Assembly: GCF_000379765.1 (NCBI RefSeq)
Contig: NZ_KB903451.1
Span: 30,841-94,840 of the forward strand
Source of the DNA: Flexithrix dorotheae DSM 6795
GTDB taxonomy: Bacteria > Bacteroidota > Bacteroidia > Cytophagales > Flammeovirgaceae
Direction: 5' to 3'
DNA: 64,000 nucleotides
Part shown: piece by piece, positions 54,239-63,437 of the stretch
How positions within the stretch are numbered: position 1 is the stretch's first letter
Layout of the letters: each line of letters starts with the position of its first letter
Notes under the pieces: generated by a model
The model's database searches: none
Told to the model about the DNA's origin: nothing
What the model saw: only the letters and a program-made list of their open reading frames with translations
Made by a program: the position numbers and the translations under genes

Positions 54239-55660
54239 TTACTTCTCTATTTGTGATAATTCAGTTTTTAATCTTTTGTGGATATTTTCATAAGCTATTC
54301 CTTTCACCAATGCTGCAAGCCATTCGAAATTATCTGGCAAATGTCCCTTTGCTACCCAGTCACCAATCATATTGCAAAGTACCCTTCGGAAATATTCGTG
54401 TCGGGAAAAAGATAGTACACTTCGGGAATCACTGGTCATCCCGATAAAATGGCTCAACATGCCAAAACTCGCCAGTTTTTTTAACTGCTCCAGAATCCCC
54501 TCAAAATGATCATTATACCACCAGGCGGGGCCAAATTGAATTTTCCCGGCCAGACCATCTTCCGCAAAAGAACCTGTTAGGGTCGCAAAAGCGGCATTAT
54601 CATTAGGATTCAGATTATAAATAATCGTTTGGGGTAAGGCTTCATTTTTGTCAAGAGAATCAATAAATCGAAACAAACTATCCATATCTGTGGGATTACC
54701 AATTCCGGCAAACCCTCCAAAAGGCCCTGCAAGGTTCCTCAATCGGGAACTGGTTGTCCGGTAAGCCCCAATATGCAACTGCATGATCCACCCTCTTTTA
54801 GCATATTCCTGTCCCAAAAAGTTTAGCATGTAAGACTGCAACCCAATTAATTCCAGTGGAGATAAATTTTCCTCATTAATTACCTGTTGGAACAATGCAT
54901 TGGCAATTTTTACAGAAGTTGGTTTGAACACAAATCCCGAATCCAAAGCATGATCAGATAATCTACAACCCGCACCTGAAAAAATATCCAATCTGTTTAA
55001 AATGGCTGTTTGATAGTCGACCAAATTTTTTATTTCAATTCCTGAAACAACTTCCAGTTTTTGCATCCAATCCTTAAAACCCGTCTGCTGAAAAGCCAAC
55101 ATAGAATCACTTCGCAAGGAAGGCCAAACGGATAATCCGGATTGTGTGGCAGTAGCCTGTTGATGTGCGGTTAAATCATCCAATAAATCATCGGAAGTAC
55201 ATAGTGTTTCAACTTTCCATTTTTTTAAAACTTCTGTCATTCCCAAATTCTCCTCTGCCAACTTCGCATTGCAGATGGACCATATTTCCTCCGCATTTTC
55301 AGGAGATAATAATTTATCAATTCCAAAGACTCCTTTCAATTCCATTGCCGACCAGTGAAAAAGCGGATTACCCATAGTTTTGGGTAAGGTAGTGGCCCAC
55401 CTCATAAACTTTTCTTTATCTCCCAGATTTCCGGTAATGTCATTTTCAGGAATGCCATTTATCCGCATAGCCCGATGCTTATACTGATCACTGGTTACCC
55501 ACATTTGCGCAATGTTCTCAAACCTTTTATTTTCTGCTAAAAAGTCGGGATTTAAATGATTGTGATAATCAATTACAGGCAATTGGTCTGCCACTTCATG
55601 AAATAACCTTTCAGCTATTTTATGCTGTAACAGGAAATTGGAATGTATAAATGTTTTCAA
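54239..55660 (-). CDS. uxaC: Uronate isomerase
   Basis: Isomerises D-glucuronate to D-fructuronate (or D-galacturonate to D-tagaturonate). It is 473 residues, cytoplasmic, amidohydrolase superfamily. Visible features are the metal-site H33 and H35 (VIDYHNHLNPDFLAENKRFE), WVTSDQYKHRAMRINGI, MQLHIGAYRTTSSRLRN and GMTSDSRSVLSFSRHEYFRR near the end. The start is a TTG (MKTFIHSNFLL), which matches the usual family N-terminus; no ATG nearby fits. It follows the symporter gene by 45 bp. With the SDR reductase and mannonate dehydratase it completes the glucuronate-to-KDG route. No altronate genes (UxaA, UxaB) are present, so glucuronate rather than galacturonate is the likely substrate. Confidence 0.96.
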   Translation of the reverse strand: MKTFIHSNFLLQHKIAERLFHEVADQLPVIDYHNHLNPDFLAENKRFENIAQMWVTSDQYKHRAMRINGIPENDITGNLGDKEKFMRWATTLPKTMGNPLFHWSAMELKGVFGIDKLLSPENAEEIWSICNAKLAEENLGMTEVLKKWKVETLCTSDDLLDDLTAHQQATATQSGLSVWPSLRSDSMLAFQQTGFKDWMQKLEVVSGIEIKNLVDYQTAILNRLDIFSGAGCRLSDHALDSGFVFKPTSVKIANALFQQVINEENLSPLELIGLQSYMLNFLGQEYAKRGWIMQLHIGAYRTTSSRLRNLAGPFGGFAGIGNPTDMDSLFRFIDSLDKNEALPQTIIYNLNPNDNAAFATLTGSFAEDGLAGKIQFGPAWWYNDHFEGILEQLKKLASFGMLSHFIGMTSDSRSVLSFSRHEYFRRVLCNMIGDWVAKGHLPDNFEWLAALVKGIAYENIHKRLKTELSQIEK

Positions 55661-55705
55661 TTTAATAGTTTTTCTGGTTTAAAATTTTTTGTTTCCTCCT
55701 TGTGG

Positions 55706-57394
55706 TTATACCTCTACTTCTTCTCGTTTTGGAATTTCAGGTTTTACAATCCTGGTTCCGGTCCAATAAATTATAATGCCCATGATCAGGCAAATCACTC
55801 CGGCTATTACTGCGATATTCCCACTAAACTGACCCAGGGAAATGCTGCCCATTCCCATAAATAGTATCCCACTCAACCCTAAAGCCAGAGCAAATAATTT
55901 ACTCAATGCCGCTTTAAACCCCGGATCAATATTGGGGATTTGGGATTTAAGCAATGGGGTTTCAATTTTGGTGAAAAAGGATGTGACGCTTTCCTGATAA
56001 TTTGGGTTATCAATTTTCACAAAACCTGAGAGCAGAAATACCATCGCACAAATCAGAATTTCAATTAAAGTGGCCACTTCCCAACTGATCGCAGGAACTG
56101 CATTTAATATCAGACCTGAAAGACATCCAAAAATTACTGTCAATACTGCTCCAATTGGTTTGGGCTTTTTGAATAATAATCCAAAAATTAAGGGAATCGC
56201 AATAGGTATGGCAAAGAGCCCGGTCAGTATTTTATTCGCTTCAAAAGCACCTCCCAGCTGGCCTACAAAAAAGGCTCCCACCATTATGATCATACCCACC
56301 AGGATAATATTTAGTCGAGCAACTGTGACATAATGATGTTCTGACTTATTCTGGCTAATCAGCCTCCTATAAATGTCATTGGTCAGAACTCCTGACATTA
56401 CATTGTATTCAGAATTTAAGGAAGACATGGTGGCTGAAAACATGGCTGCCAGCATCAAACCCATTAAGCCGGCTGGCAATAATTTTACGGAAACCGCCAC
56501 ATAGGACTGTTCCGGATCAGCCAGATTTGGGAAAATTTCATTAGCGGCAATTGCCGGAATAAGGAAAAACAAGGGAAAAATCAGGAATAATAAGGCTGAA
56601 AACCAACCCAGTTTTTGTGCTGATTTTTCGTCCTTCACACTATAAAATCTTTGAATAATTACCCAGTTGCCATTGTATTTCAAAACGATCATTACATAAT
56701 AGGCCATTAGCCACAATGGCTGACCTTTGGGTCCATTGAACCAATCGAAGTGAGCAGGATATTTTTCCATTAAGTTGCCCAAGCCACCTGCAGCATCCAG
56801 AGAAAGTGGTACTAGAATAATGGTGGCAAAGGAGAGAATCACGAATTGCAAAGTATCCAGCACTACCACTGACCATACTCCTCCAACTACAGTGAAAAGA
56901 GTAATTATCAGTCCGGAAATCAAAATGGCTTCGGTAAATCCTAATGGTGTGGCAGTCATGATGAAAATCCCTATTGCATATAACCTGACCATATTGTCCA
57001 GAAAGCGCATTCCCAGGCCAATCCAACTGAAAAGCTGTCTGACTGCACTATTAAACCGTTTTTCCAGATATTCCACAGGTGTGATAATACCTGAACGTCT
57101 CCATCTTATAGCAAGAAACATTGCTCCAAAAATAGAGGGGATAATGGTACTCCACATTACAGTGACCCCCACCAGCCCGCTTTCATAGGCTATACCTGCA
57201 TAAGCCACAAACACAAACGTGCTGAAGAGACCCATGAAATTACTGATTCCCCCAATCACCCAGGGAATGGTATTTCCTCCCTTGAAATAGCCTTTAATAT
57301 CTTTAATGAACCATCCAAAAAATGCGCCCACACCTGCCATGATGAGCATATAAAGCCCCAGGGAAACGTAGTCTAATGTTTGTAAAGTCCCCAT
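55706..57394 (-). CDS. SSS-family sodium/solute symporter
   Basis: Inner-membrane Na+-coupled transporter of 562 residues with about 13-14 hydrophobic segments. Family motifs include the early GWFIKDIKGYFKGGNTIPWV, TFVFVAYAGIAYESG, IRWRRSGIITPVEYLEKRFN and the middle LMLAAMFSATMSSLNSEYNV, the SSS signature region. It heads the glucuronate operon, 45 bp upstream of uxaC, so it likely imports glucuronate or a uronate-containing product. The substrate is inferred from context; SSS transporters are diverse. The upstream region carries a repeat block shared with the araC promoter region. Confidence 0.9.
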   Translation of the reverse strand: MGTLQTLDYVSLGLYMLIMAGVGAFFGWFIKDIKGYFKGGNTIPWVIGGISNFMGLFSTFVFVAYAGIAYESGLVGVTVMWSTIIPSIFGAMFLAIRWRRSGIITPVEYLEKRFNSAVRQLFSWIGLGMRFLDNMVRLYAIGIFIMTATPLGFTEAILISGLIITLFTVVGGVWSVVVLDTLQFVILSFATIILVPLSLDAAGGLGNLMEKYPAHFDWFNGPKGQPLWLMAYYVMIVLKYNGNWVIIQRFYSVKDEKSAQKLGWFSALLFLIFPLFFLIPAIAANEIFPNLADPEQSYVAVSVKLLPAGLMGLMLAAMFSATMSSLNSEYNVMSGVLTNDIYRRLISQNKSEHHYVTVARLNIILVGMIIMVGAFFVGQLGGAFEANKILTGLFAIPIAIPLIFGLLFKKPKPIGAVLTVIFGCLSGLILNAVPAISWEVATLIEILICAMVFLLSGFVKIDNPNYQESVTSFFTKIETPLLKSQIPNIDPGFKAALSKLFALALGLSGILFMGMGSISLGQFSGNIAVIAGVICLIMGIIIYWTGTRIVKPEIPKREEVEV

Positions 57395-57830
57395 GGTCTA
57401 GATTTTATTTATGATTTTCATTTTCATAATTCAAAGGTAAAAAAGTAAACCAGTCAATTCCTCCATAAAGTTTGCAAATAGTAATACAAATTTTGCATTT
57501 ACTTCTATTTTTAAGTTTGGAATAGCAATTATGATATGTATTTGAGGGAAATTATGTTTATAAAATCCTGACTTTGGGAAAGTATTCATTCATCAAAATA
57601 ATACGCATTCCTGCCAAAAATCTATTTCAGCTTTCAATCAGGTTTGAACACAAACCCAATTATTTTTTATCCCTAACAAATAATACCTGAAAAAAAAGAT
57701 TTGCTTCTTTATGACTGATTTAGGAATTAATACTGTGTATTTCTTTTTAAAATAATTATATTGGGATAATCTACTTTTTAAACTAACCAGATGAAATATT
57801 TGCTGGTTATCCCTACTCCATAAATTGAAA
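57395..57830. other. Divergent regulatory region, symporter operon / DUF1549 gene
   Basis: This 436-bp gap holds the promoters of the glucuronate operon (minus) and the DUF1549/DUF1501 operon (plus). It carries the second copy of the AraC-linked repeat block at 57471-57539, about 77 bp from the symporter start and about 290 bp from the DUF1549 start. No ORF or hairpin stands out. Confidence 0.5.
57471..57539. promoter_or_regulatory. Putative AraC operator, copy 2
   Basis: The TTTGCAA, TAATAC, TTTTGCA and ATGATATGT elements have exactly the spacing of the araC-proximal copy at 48481-48549. It lies 77-145 bp upstream of the SSS symporter start. On the strand read the motif points toward the DUF1549 gene, so either or both divergent operons could be controlled. 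Confidence 0.65.
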
Positions 57831-60650
57831 ATGAAAAACAAACTACTTTTTGGCAGCCTACTGTTGGTTGCGTTTATTTTTGTGCTCTACCTGTTTTTCC
57901 CCTCCGGAATTAGCCGGACAAGTGAAGAAATTCCCGATTCCCTTCAAACCGAACTACTTTTTGCCAATGAAGTATATCCCCTGTTAAAAGCAAAATGTTT
58001 TGCATGCCATGGTGATGATCCATCAGAAATAGAAGGAGGGTTTGATATCAGGACTTTAGAAAGTCTGATGAAAGGTGGAGAATCGGGGTTGGCAGCCCTG
58101 GTGCCCGGCCATCCTGATAAAAGTGCCATTTACGAAGCCATCACCTGGGAAAATCCGGATTTGGAGATGCCGCCTAAGGAAAATGACCGGCTGACGGATA
58201 CAGAAGTTAATCTGGTAAAAAAATGGATTTTGGGTGGTGCCCTGTGGCCAGATGAAGCTCAAAGAATGGCATTGATGGAAAACCACGAATGGAAACATTC
58301 CGGGGGAATAAAAGTAGCCACCAGTGGAGCATTATCTGCCGAATGGGCCAACAGAAGGTATAAGGAGGAAGATTTGTGGGCCTTTAAACCTTTAAAAAAA
58401 GTAGAGGTGCCTGTAGCATTTCTTCGGGAAAAAGAGGTAAATCCGATTGATGCTTTTATTATTAGAAAACTGGATAGTCTGAACATTGAAAAAACGCAAA
58501 AAGCAGATCAACTCACTTTAATTCGCAGGGCCGCTTTTGACCTTACCGGACTTCCCCCTACTCCGGCAGAAATTGATTTATTTTTAAATGACAAAAGCCA
58601 AAAAGCCTATGAAAATCTGATCGAACGGCTTTTGGATAGTCCAAGGTATGGGGAAAGATGGGGCAGGCACTGGCTGGATGTAGTGAGATATGCTGATTCG
58701 GATGGTTATTCCAATGATTTTGAAAGACCAAATGCCTGGCGGTACCGGGATTATGTGATCCGGTCATTTAATGAAGATAAACCCTACCATCAGTTTATAA
58801 AAGAACAAATAGCAGGTGATGAATTGAATCCCGATGATCCGGAGATGCTGGTAGCGGTGAGTTATCTGAGAATGGGCCCCTGGGAACATACTGGAATGAG
58901 TGTGGCGGCTGAAACCCGCCAACTATTTCTGGATGATATTACCAACAGCGTTGGAGAAACTTTTTTCTCTATTCCCATGCAATGTGCCCGTTGCCATGAC
59001 CATAAATTTGACCCAATTCCCACCAAGGATTATTATCGTTTACAAGCCAATTTTGCTACGGTTCAGTTTGCTTCTATGGATGCATCTTATTTATCGTTTG
59101 AAAATATCAAGAAATTTGAAGAAGGGAAAAGACGATACAAGAAATTGCTAAATGAAGCGGAACAAGAGATAGATGCTTTAAATGAAAAAGAAGAGCAACT
59201 GGCCAGGGAATGGATGGAAAGCAGAGGATTAAAATATATTGGCAAATGGGAAAGGGCTAAATTACCCGAAGGAAAAAGACCCCCAAGATTCTATGGATTG
59301 AGTTTTCAGGAATTGGGTTATAAAAAAGTGTTACAAAAAAGAATTCAACGGTATAAATGGGAACTTACGCGATATGAGGCTTATGCACATTCGGTGTATA
59401 ACGGGCCGGAGACAAAGCCATACCACAGTGGCAGATTGGTAAAAAAACCAGAGAATTTATCGAAGGAAAATCCTAAGCCCACTTTTATTCTTACAGGTGG
59501 GTCGGTTTATTCTCCTGATGAAAAAGTAAGTCCGGGTACTATTAGTGCTATTCAGTCTTTTCTGGATAAAGCTGAAGCCATATTTACAGACAGTATCCCC
59601 GAGGCTATGGATGGCAGAAGGATAGCATTGGCCAATTGGATTGCACATCCTAAAAATCCACTTTCTACCCGGTCTATTGTGAACAGGGTCTGGCAAAATC
59701 ATTTTGGAAGAGGGATCGCTGAAAATGCCAATAATTTTGGGGTAATGGGTAAAAAACCTACTCACCCAGAATTACTGGACTGGCTGACTAATGAATTTAT
59801 CCAGAATGGCTGGTCCATTAAAAAATTGCATAAGATAATTATGTCTTCAGAAGCTTATCAAAGGGCGAGCAACCATGAAGCTATGGATGATGTGAAGGAA
59901 GTTGATCCTAATAACAATTATCTTGCTTATTTCACTCCGAGGAGGATGACAGCTGAAGAAATGCGGGATGCCATTTTAATGGTTTCCGGGGAATTAAACC
60001 TGGAAATGGGCGGATTACCTGTAAATCCCGAAATTAACGAAGAAGTGGCTATGCAGCCCAGGCATATTATGGGTACGATTGCCCCAGCTTACCAGCCATC
60101 CCCAACACCAGAACAACGGAACAGAAGATCGGTTTACACTTATCATTACCGAGGTTTGCCCAACCCCATGTTGGAAGTTTTTAATGCCCCAAATTCCGAT
60201 CTTTCCTGTGAAAGAAGAACTGAATCTACCGTAACGCCACAGGTCTTTACGCTATTTAATAGTCAAAATAGTTTCGACCGGTCTTTGGCCATGGCGGTAA
60301 GATTGGAAGCCGAAAATCCATCGCTGGAAGCACAAATTAAAAAGGGAATTCAACTTGCCTGGAACAGGGAAGCAAAATTAGCAGAGATAGAAAAGGGGAA
60401 AGCTTATATTGAAAAAATGGTGGCTTATCATCAGAAACATCCACCAGAATCCAGAACTTATCCTACAAAAGTGAAGCGTCATATGTTTGAGGAAATGACT
60501 GGAGAGGCTTTCGAATTTGAGGAAAAACTGGAAGTGTACGAAAATTATGTTCCCGATGTAAAACCCTGGGATGTTACCCCGGAAACAAGAGCACTTGGTG
60601 ATTTCTGCCATGTGTTGCTCAATTCCAATGAGTTTGTATATATCTATTGA
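57831..60650 (+). CDS. DUF1549/DUF1553 protein with cytochrome c-type motif
   Basis: A ~939-residue exported protein of the Planctomycete PSCyt1-DUF1549-DUF1553 architecture. An N-terminal hydrophobic anchor (~6-25) precedes a c-type heme motif CFACH (residues 56-60 from the ATG at 57831) in the PSCyt1 domain, with LVPGHPDKSAIYEAI nearby. DUF1549 follows with RRAAFDLTGLPPTPAEIDLF, ERWGRHWLDVVRYADSDGYS and a second CxxCH (CARCHDHKFDPIPTKDYY). DUF1553 is C-terminal (WIAHPKNPLSTRSIVNRVWQ). The ATG at 57831 is preferred to a TTG six bases upstream. The biochemical function is unknown; such proteins are common beside sulfatases and glycan genes. It is upstream of a DUF1501 gene, its usual partner. 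Confidence 0.88.
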   Translation: MKNKLLFGSLLLVAFIFVLYLFFPSGISRTSEEIPDSLQTELLFANEVYPLLKAKCFACHGDDPSEIEGGFDIRTLESLMKGGESGLAALVPGHPDKSAIYEAITWENPDLEMPPKENDRLTDTEVNLVKKWILGGALWPDEAQRMALMENHEWKHSGGIKVATSGALSAEWANRRYKEEDLWAFKPLKKVEVPVAFLREKEVNPIDAFIIRKLDSLNIEKTQKADQLTLIRRAAFDLTGLPPTPAEIDLFLNDKSQKAYENLIERLLDSPRYGERWGRHWLDVVRYADSDGYSNDFERPNAWRYRDYVIRSFNEDKPYHQFIKEQIAGDELNPDDPEMLVAVSYLRMGPWEHTGMSVAAETRQLFLDDITNSVGETFFSIPMQCARCHDHKFDPIPTKDYYRLQANFATVQFASMDASYLSFENIKKFEEGKRRYKKLLNEAEQEIDALNEKEEQLAREWMESRGLKYIGKWERAKLPEGKRPPRFYGLSFQELGYKKVLQKRIQRYKWELTRYEAYAHSVYNGPETKPYHSGRLVKKPENLSKENPKPTFILTGGSVYSPDEKVSPGTISAIQSFLDKAEAIFTDSIPEAMDGRRIALANWIAHPKNPLSTRSIVNRVWQNHFGRGIAENANNFGVMGKKPTHPELLDWLTNEFIQNGWSIKKLHKIIMSSEAYQRASNHEAMDDVKEVDPNNNYLAYFTPRRMTAEEMRDAILMVSGELNLEMGGLPVNPEINEEVAMQPRHIMGTIAPAYQPSPTPEQRNRRSVYTYHYRGLPNPMLEVFNAPNSDLSCERRTESTVTPQVFTLFNSQNSFDRSLAMAVRLEAENPSLEAQIKKGIQLAWNREAKLAEIEKGKAYIEKMVAYHQKHPPESRTYPTKVKRHMFEEMTGEAFEFEEKLEVYENYVPDVKPWDVTPETRALGDFCHVLLNSNEFVYIY

Positions 60651-61039
60651 CCGATTCTCATTTCACACCTGGTTTAAGTATCAAGCGAAGCGATTACTTG
60701 AGCCTTTTAATTAAGAAATGCTTGCAACTTACCTGCTTGCTTTCTGGCGATACAAGCGCCTTTTTCAGGTATCCTCGTTACAAACGAGGACGATAAATGG
60801 AGTTTTATTCTAAAAAAATCATAAAAAGTGTTATTTAATTTTTTTCATAAAATGGGTTTTTTACTTTACTATACGACTAGGTGCTATGTTCATTTGTTCT
60901 TGATAAAAAACGTACCAAAAAATCAAGAAAATCTTAAGCTTCAGCCCCCAAGGCTCTCGCTCCTCCCCGCCAGATTTTCGGTCCACCCCACTTTAAAACT
61001 AATATAATTAAATACCTTTTTTCAATAAAAATATAAATC
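60651..61039. repeat. Intergenic region with palindromic repeat element
   Basis: The 389-bp gap between the DUF1549 and DUF1501 genes contains a perfect stem TCCTCGTT / AACGAGGA around ACA (60772-60790) and a shorter GGCG/CGCC pair just before it. A paired AAGTA/TACTT stretch lies near 60676-60699. Together these look like a compound REP-like element. A degenerate AAAAAATC stretch near 60917 recalls the 27.1-kb gap. No ORF is seen. Confidence 0.5.
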
Positions 61040-62485
61040 ATGTTTACCCACGAACATCAACAATGGCTGAATGCTAAAGCCGCTCAAAACCTGAACAGAC
61101 GGGATTTTTTATATGGACTTGGCGCAAGTTTAGGCTCTGTGGCTCTAAGTAGTATGTTACCCGGTGGCGCAAAAAAATTGCTTTCTCCCGGGGAAAATCC
61201 TTTAAATCCACCCAATTTTATTCCCAAAGCCAAAGCCTGTATTTTCCTCATGATGGAAGGGGGCCCAAGCCATATTGATACTTTCGATCCCAAACCCAAA
61301 CTTCATGAACTTCATATGAAGAAGTTTCAACGATCTGGGGAAAATCTTTCGGCTATGGCTTCTGGTAACCGGTATTTTGTACAAAGTCCCTTCCAAACCA
61401 GAAAGGTGGGGCAATCCGGTGCGGATATGGCAGAGCCTTTTCAACATCTTGCAGATGTTGCCGATGATTTGTGTTTTTACAGAGGTTGCCAGGCAGAATC
61501 CGTGAATCATCCTACAGCTATGTACCATATGAACACTGGAAATAAATTTGGCGGAGATCCCGCCATTGGCAGTTGGGTAACTTATGGTCTGGGAAGCATG
61601 AATGATAACCTTCCTTCCTTCATTGTTTTGCCGGAAATTGCCTATCCTCAGGGTGGAACATCCAATTGGTCAAACGGCTTTTTGCCTGCCAGTTTTCAGG
61701 GAACACCCCTAAGATCGGTTGGTTCTCCACTATTGGATATTAAACCGCCAAAAGGAGTCAGCCGCTATCATCAGGAAGAAAGTCTTTCGCTATTAAAAGA
61801 ATTCAATAGTGCTCACCAAGCATATCATCCACATCATGATGAACTTTCTGCCCGAATGGCCAACTATGAATTGGCTTTCCGAATGCAAACCGAAGTTCCG
61901 GGAATTATCGATATTGAAAGTGAAGATGAGAAAACCAAGGCACTCTACGGATTGAATGAAACAGAAACTCACGAGTTTGGAAAAAAATGCCTTTTAGCCA
62001 GGAGGCTGGTGGAAAAAGGTGTGCGTTTTGTGCAGGTTTATTCCGGGGGCTGGGATTCCCACGATTACCTCAGGCGGGCACATGGTTCGTTGATCAAAAG
62101 TGTGGACAAACCCATTGCCGGCTTAATCAAAGACCTGAAAAGAAGAGGTATGCTGGATGAAACACTTGTAATCTGGTCGGGTGAATTTGGCAGGAGTCCT
62201 GATAATGGTGTGAGAGGTGGTGGCGTGGCTTATGGTCGTGATCACAATGCCAATGCCATGAATATGTGGTTTGCTGGAGGAGGGGTAAAAGCCGGGCATA
62301 CCATTGGTGCCACCGATGAAATTGGAGAGAAAGCCGTAGATGTAGTTCACCCTATAAAAGATGTGCATGTGACTATTCTGAAAATGCTGGGTCTGGACGA
62401 TAATAAATTAACCTATTTTCATGGAGGCAGGTACAAACAACTCTCCCAAACCGGGGGGAATGTCATTCCTGAACTTTTGGGGTAG
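61040..62485 (+). CDS. DUF1501 protein (Tat-exported, sulfatase-like fold)
   Basis: A 481-residue DUF1501 protein. The N-terminus has a twin-arginine signal, NRRDFLYGLGASLGSVALSS. Downstream are the family features FLMMEGGPSHIDTFDPKPKL, VQVYSGGWDSHDY, IWSGEFGRSPDNG and GRDHNANAMNMWFAGGGVKA, with Asp, Glu and His positions like those of the alkaline phosphatase/sulfatase superfamily metal site. It has no CxPxR motif and so is not a standard formylglycine sulfatase. DUF1501 and DUF1549 genes are almost always paired, and a joint redox or hydrolytic role on organic substrates has been suggested but not shown. It is separated from the DUF1549 gene by 389 bp with a repeat element. Confidence 0.88.
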   Translation: MFTHEHQQWLNAKAAQNLNRRDFLYGLGASLGSVALSSMLPGGAKKLLSPGENPLNPPNFIPKAKACIFLMMEGGPSHIDTFDPKPKLHELHMKKFQRSGENLSAMASGNRYFVQSPFQTRKVGQSGADMAEPFQHLADVADDLCFYRGCQAESVNHPTAMYHMNTGNKFGGDPAIGSWVTYGLGSMNDNLPSFIVLPEIAYPQGGTSNWSNGFLPASFQGTPLRSVGSPLLDIKPPKGVSRYHQEESLSLLKEFNSAHQAYHPHHDELSARMANYELAFRMQTEVPGIIDIESEDEKTKALYGLNETETHEFGKKCLLARRLVEKGVRFVQVYSGGWDSHDYLRRAHGSLIKSVDKPIAGLIKDLKRRGMLDETLVIWSGEFGRSPDNGVRGGGVAYGRDHNANAMNMWFAGGGVKAGHTIGATDEIGEKAVDVVHPIKDVHVTILKMLGLDDNKLTYFHGGRYKQLSQTGGNVIPELLG

Positions 62486-62606
62486 GATTGGTTTTTATAA
62501 ACAGACTATTTTAATTAGAAAAAAAGTAGGTGAAGTTTTAAACCTCACCCAGCAATGGTTGAATATTTTTGAGTAGATTTATTTTTCATAAAATCAAAAT
62601 CTACTA

Positions 62607-63437
62607 TCACTTTAAAGGCTCTAAAAATAAGGTAGCATGAGGGGCTTCTTTTCTTAGAAAATCCACATCAATCTCTTTTGCTTCCGAACTACCACGAAGG
62701 CACATTGTCCCCCGATACTTATCAATTTGAATTAAATCAAATATCTCCTCATAATTGGTATCAAATTTTTGCAAATCCATCCCATGAATTTCTATGATTA
62801 ATTTCGGTTGCTTAGACAACAGTTCTTTACAACCTTTTAAAACCTTAGCTTCGAACCCTTCAACATCAATCTTAAGAACATCAAAATAATCAAATTGAGG
62901 AATTAAATCATCACATTTCATTGTGTCTACTTTAGTTGTATCGTAACCAATGTTTGAATTAACAACTCTCCCATTATGAGTAATCGCAATTTCAACTTGC
63001 TCAGATGTGTCAGAACCTCCAATGTTTAAAATATGACAATTTGTGAAACCATTTAATCCTATTTGTGAGCAAGCTATCTGGCAATTGAAACTAACAATAT
63101 CCATTCCAACGAAAAGTGTATCCTTTCCGGTAATCCCCTTAAGTAAGCTCATAGTAAAGCCATTATTACATCCAACTTCAAGGACTTTCTCATCTTTTTT
63201 TATGAGTTTAAAATATTCTTGGGTCTCATGCCAATTGGCATGACCTTCAGGATTATACCAAGATTTATAGACCTCATCAGTTACCCAATATTTAAAATTA
63301 ATTTCATCTAATTTAAATTCTTCTACATATGGATATAATTCTCCATTAGGCTTTGCCACACTTTTTCTAATTTCAAAACCAAAACTCCTAAACAAACTTC
63401 TAATAAGATCTTTCATATAAGTTAAAAATATTGACAT
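62607..63437 (-). CDS. FkbM-family methyltransferase
   Basis: A 276-residue SAM-dependent O-methyltransferase of the FkbM type. The SAM-binding motif is VLEVGCNNGFTMSLLKG, and the FkbM signature is YFDVLKIDVEGFEAKVLKG, followed by LIIEIHGMDLQ. An in-frame ATG at 63416 (MKDLIRSLF) is an alternative start. Members often methylate sugars in surface polysaccharides or glycolipids. The gene is single, AT-rich compared with its neighbours, and not clearly linked to the PULs. Whether it methylates a capsule sugar is a guess. Confidence 0.85.
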   Translation of the reverse strand: MSIFLTYMKDLIRSLFRSFGFEIRKSVAKPNGELYPYVEEFKLDEINFKYWVTDEVYKSWYNPEGHANWHETQEYFKLIKKDEKVLEVGCNNGFTMSLLKGITGKDTLFVGMDIVSFNCQIACSQIGLNGFTNCHILNIGGSDTSEQVEIAITHNGRVVNSNIGYDTTKVDTMKCDDLIPQFDYFDVLKIDVEGFEAKVLKGCKELLSKQPKLIIEIHGMDLQKFDTNYEEIFDLIQIDKYRGTMCLRGSSEAKEIDVDFLRKEAPHATLFLEPLK

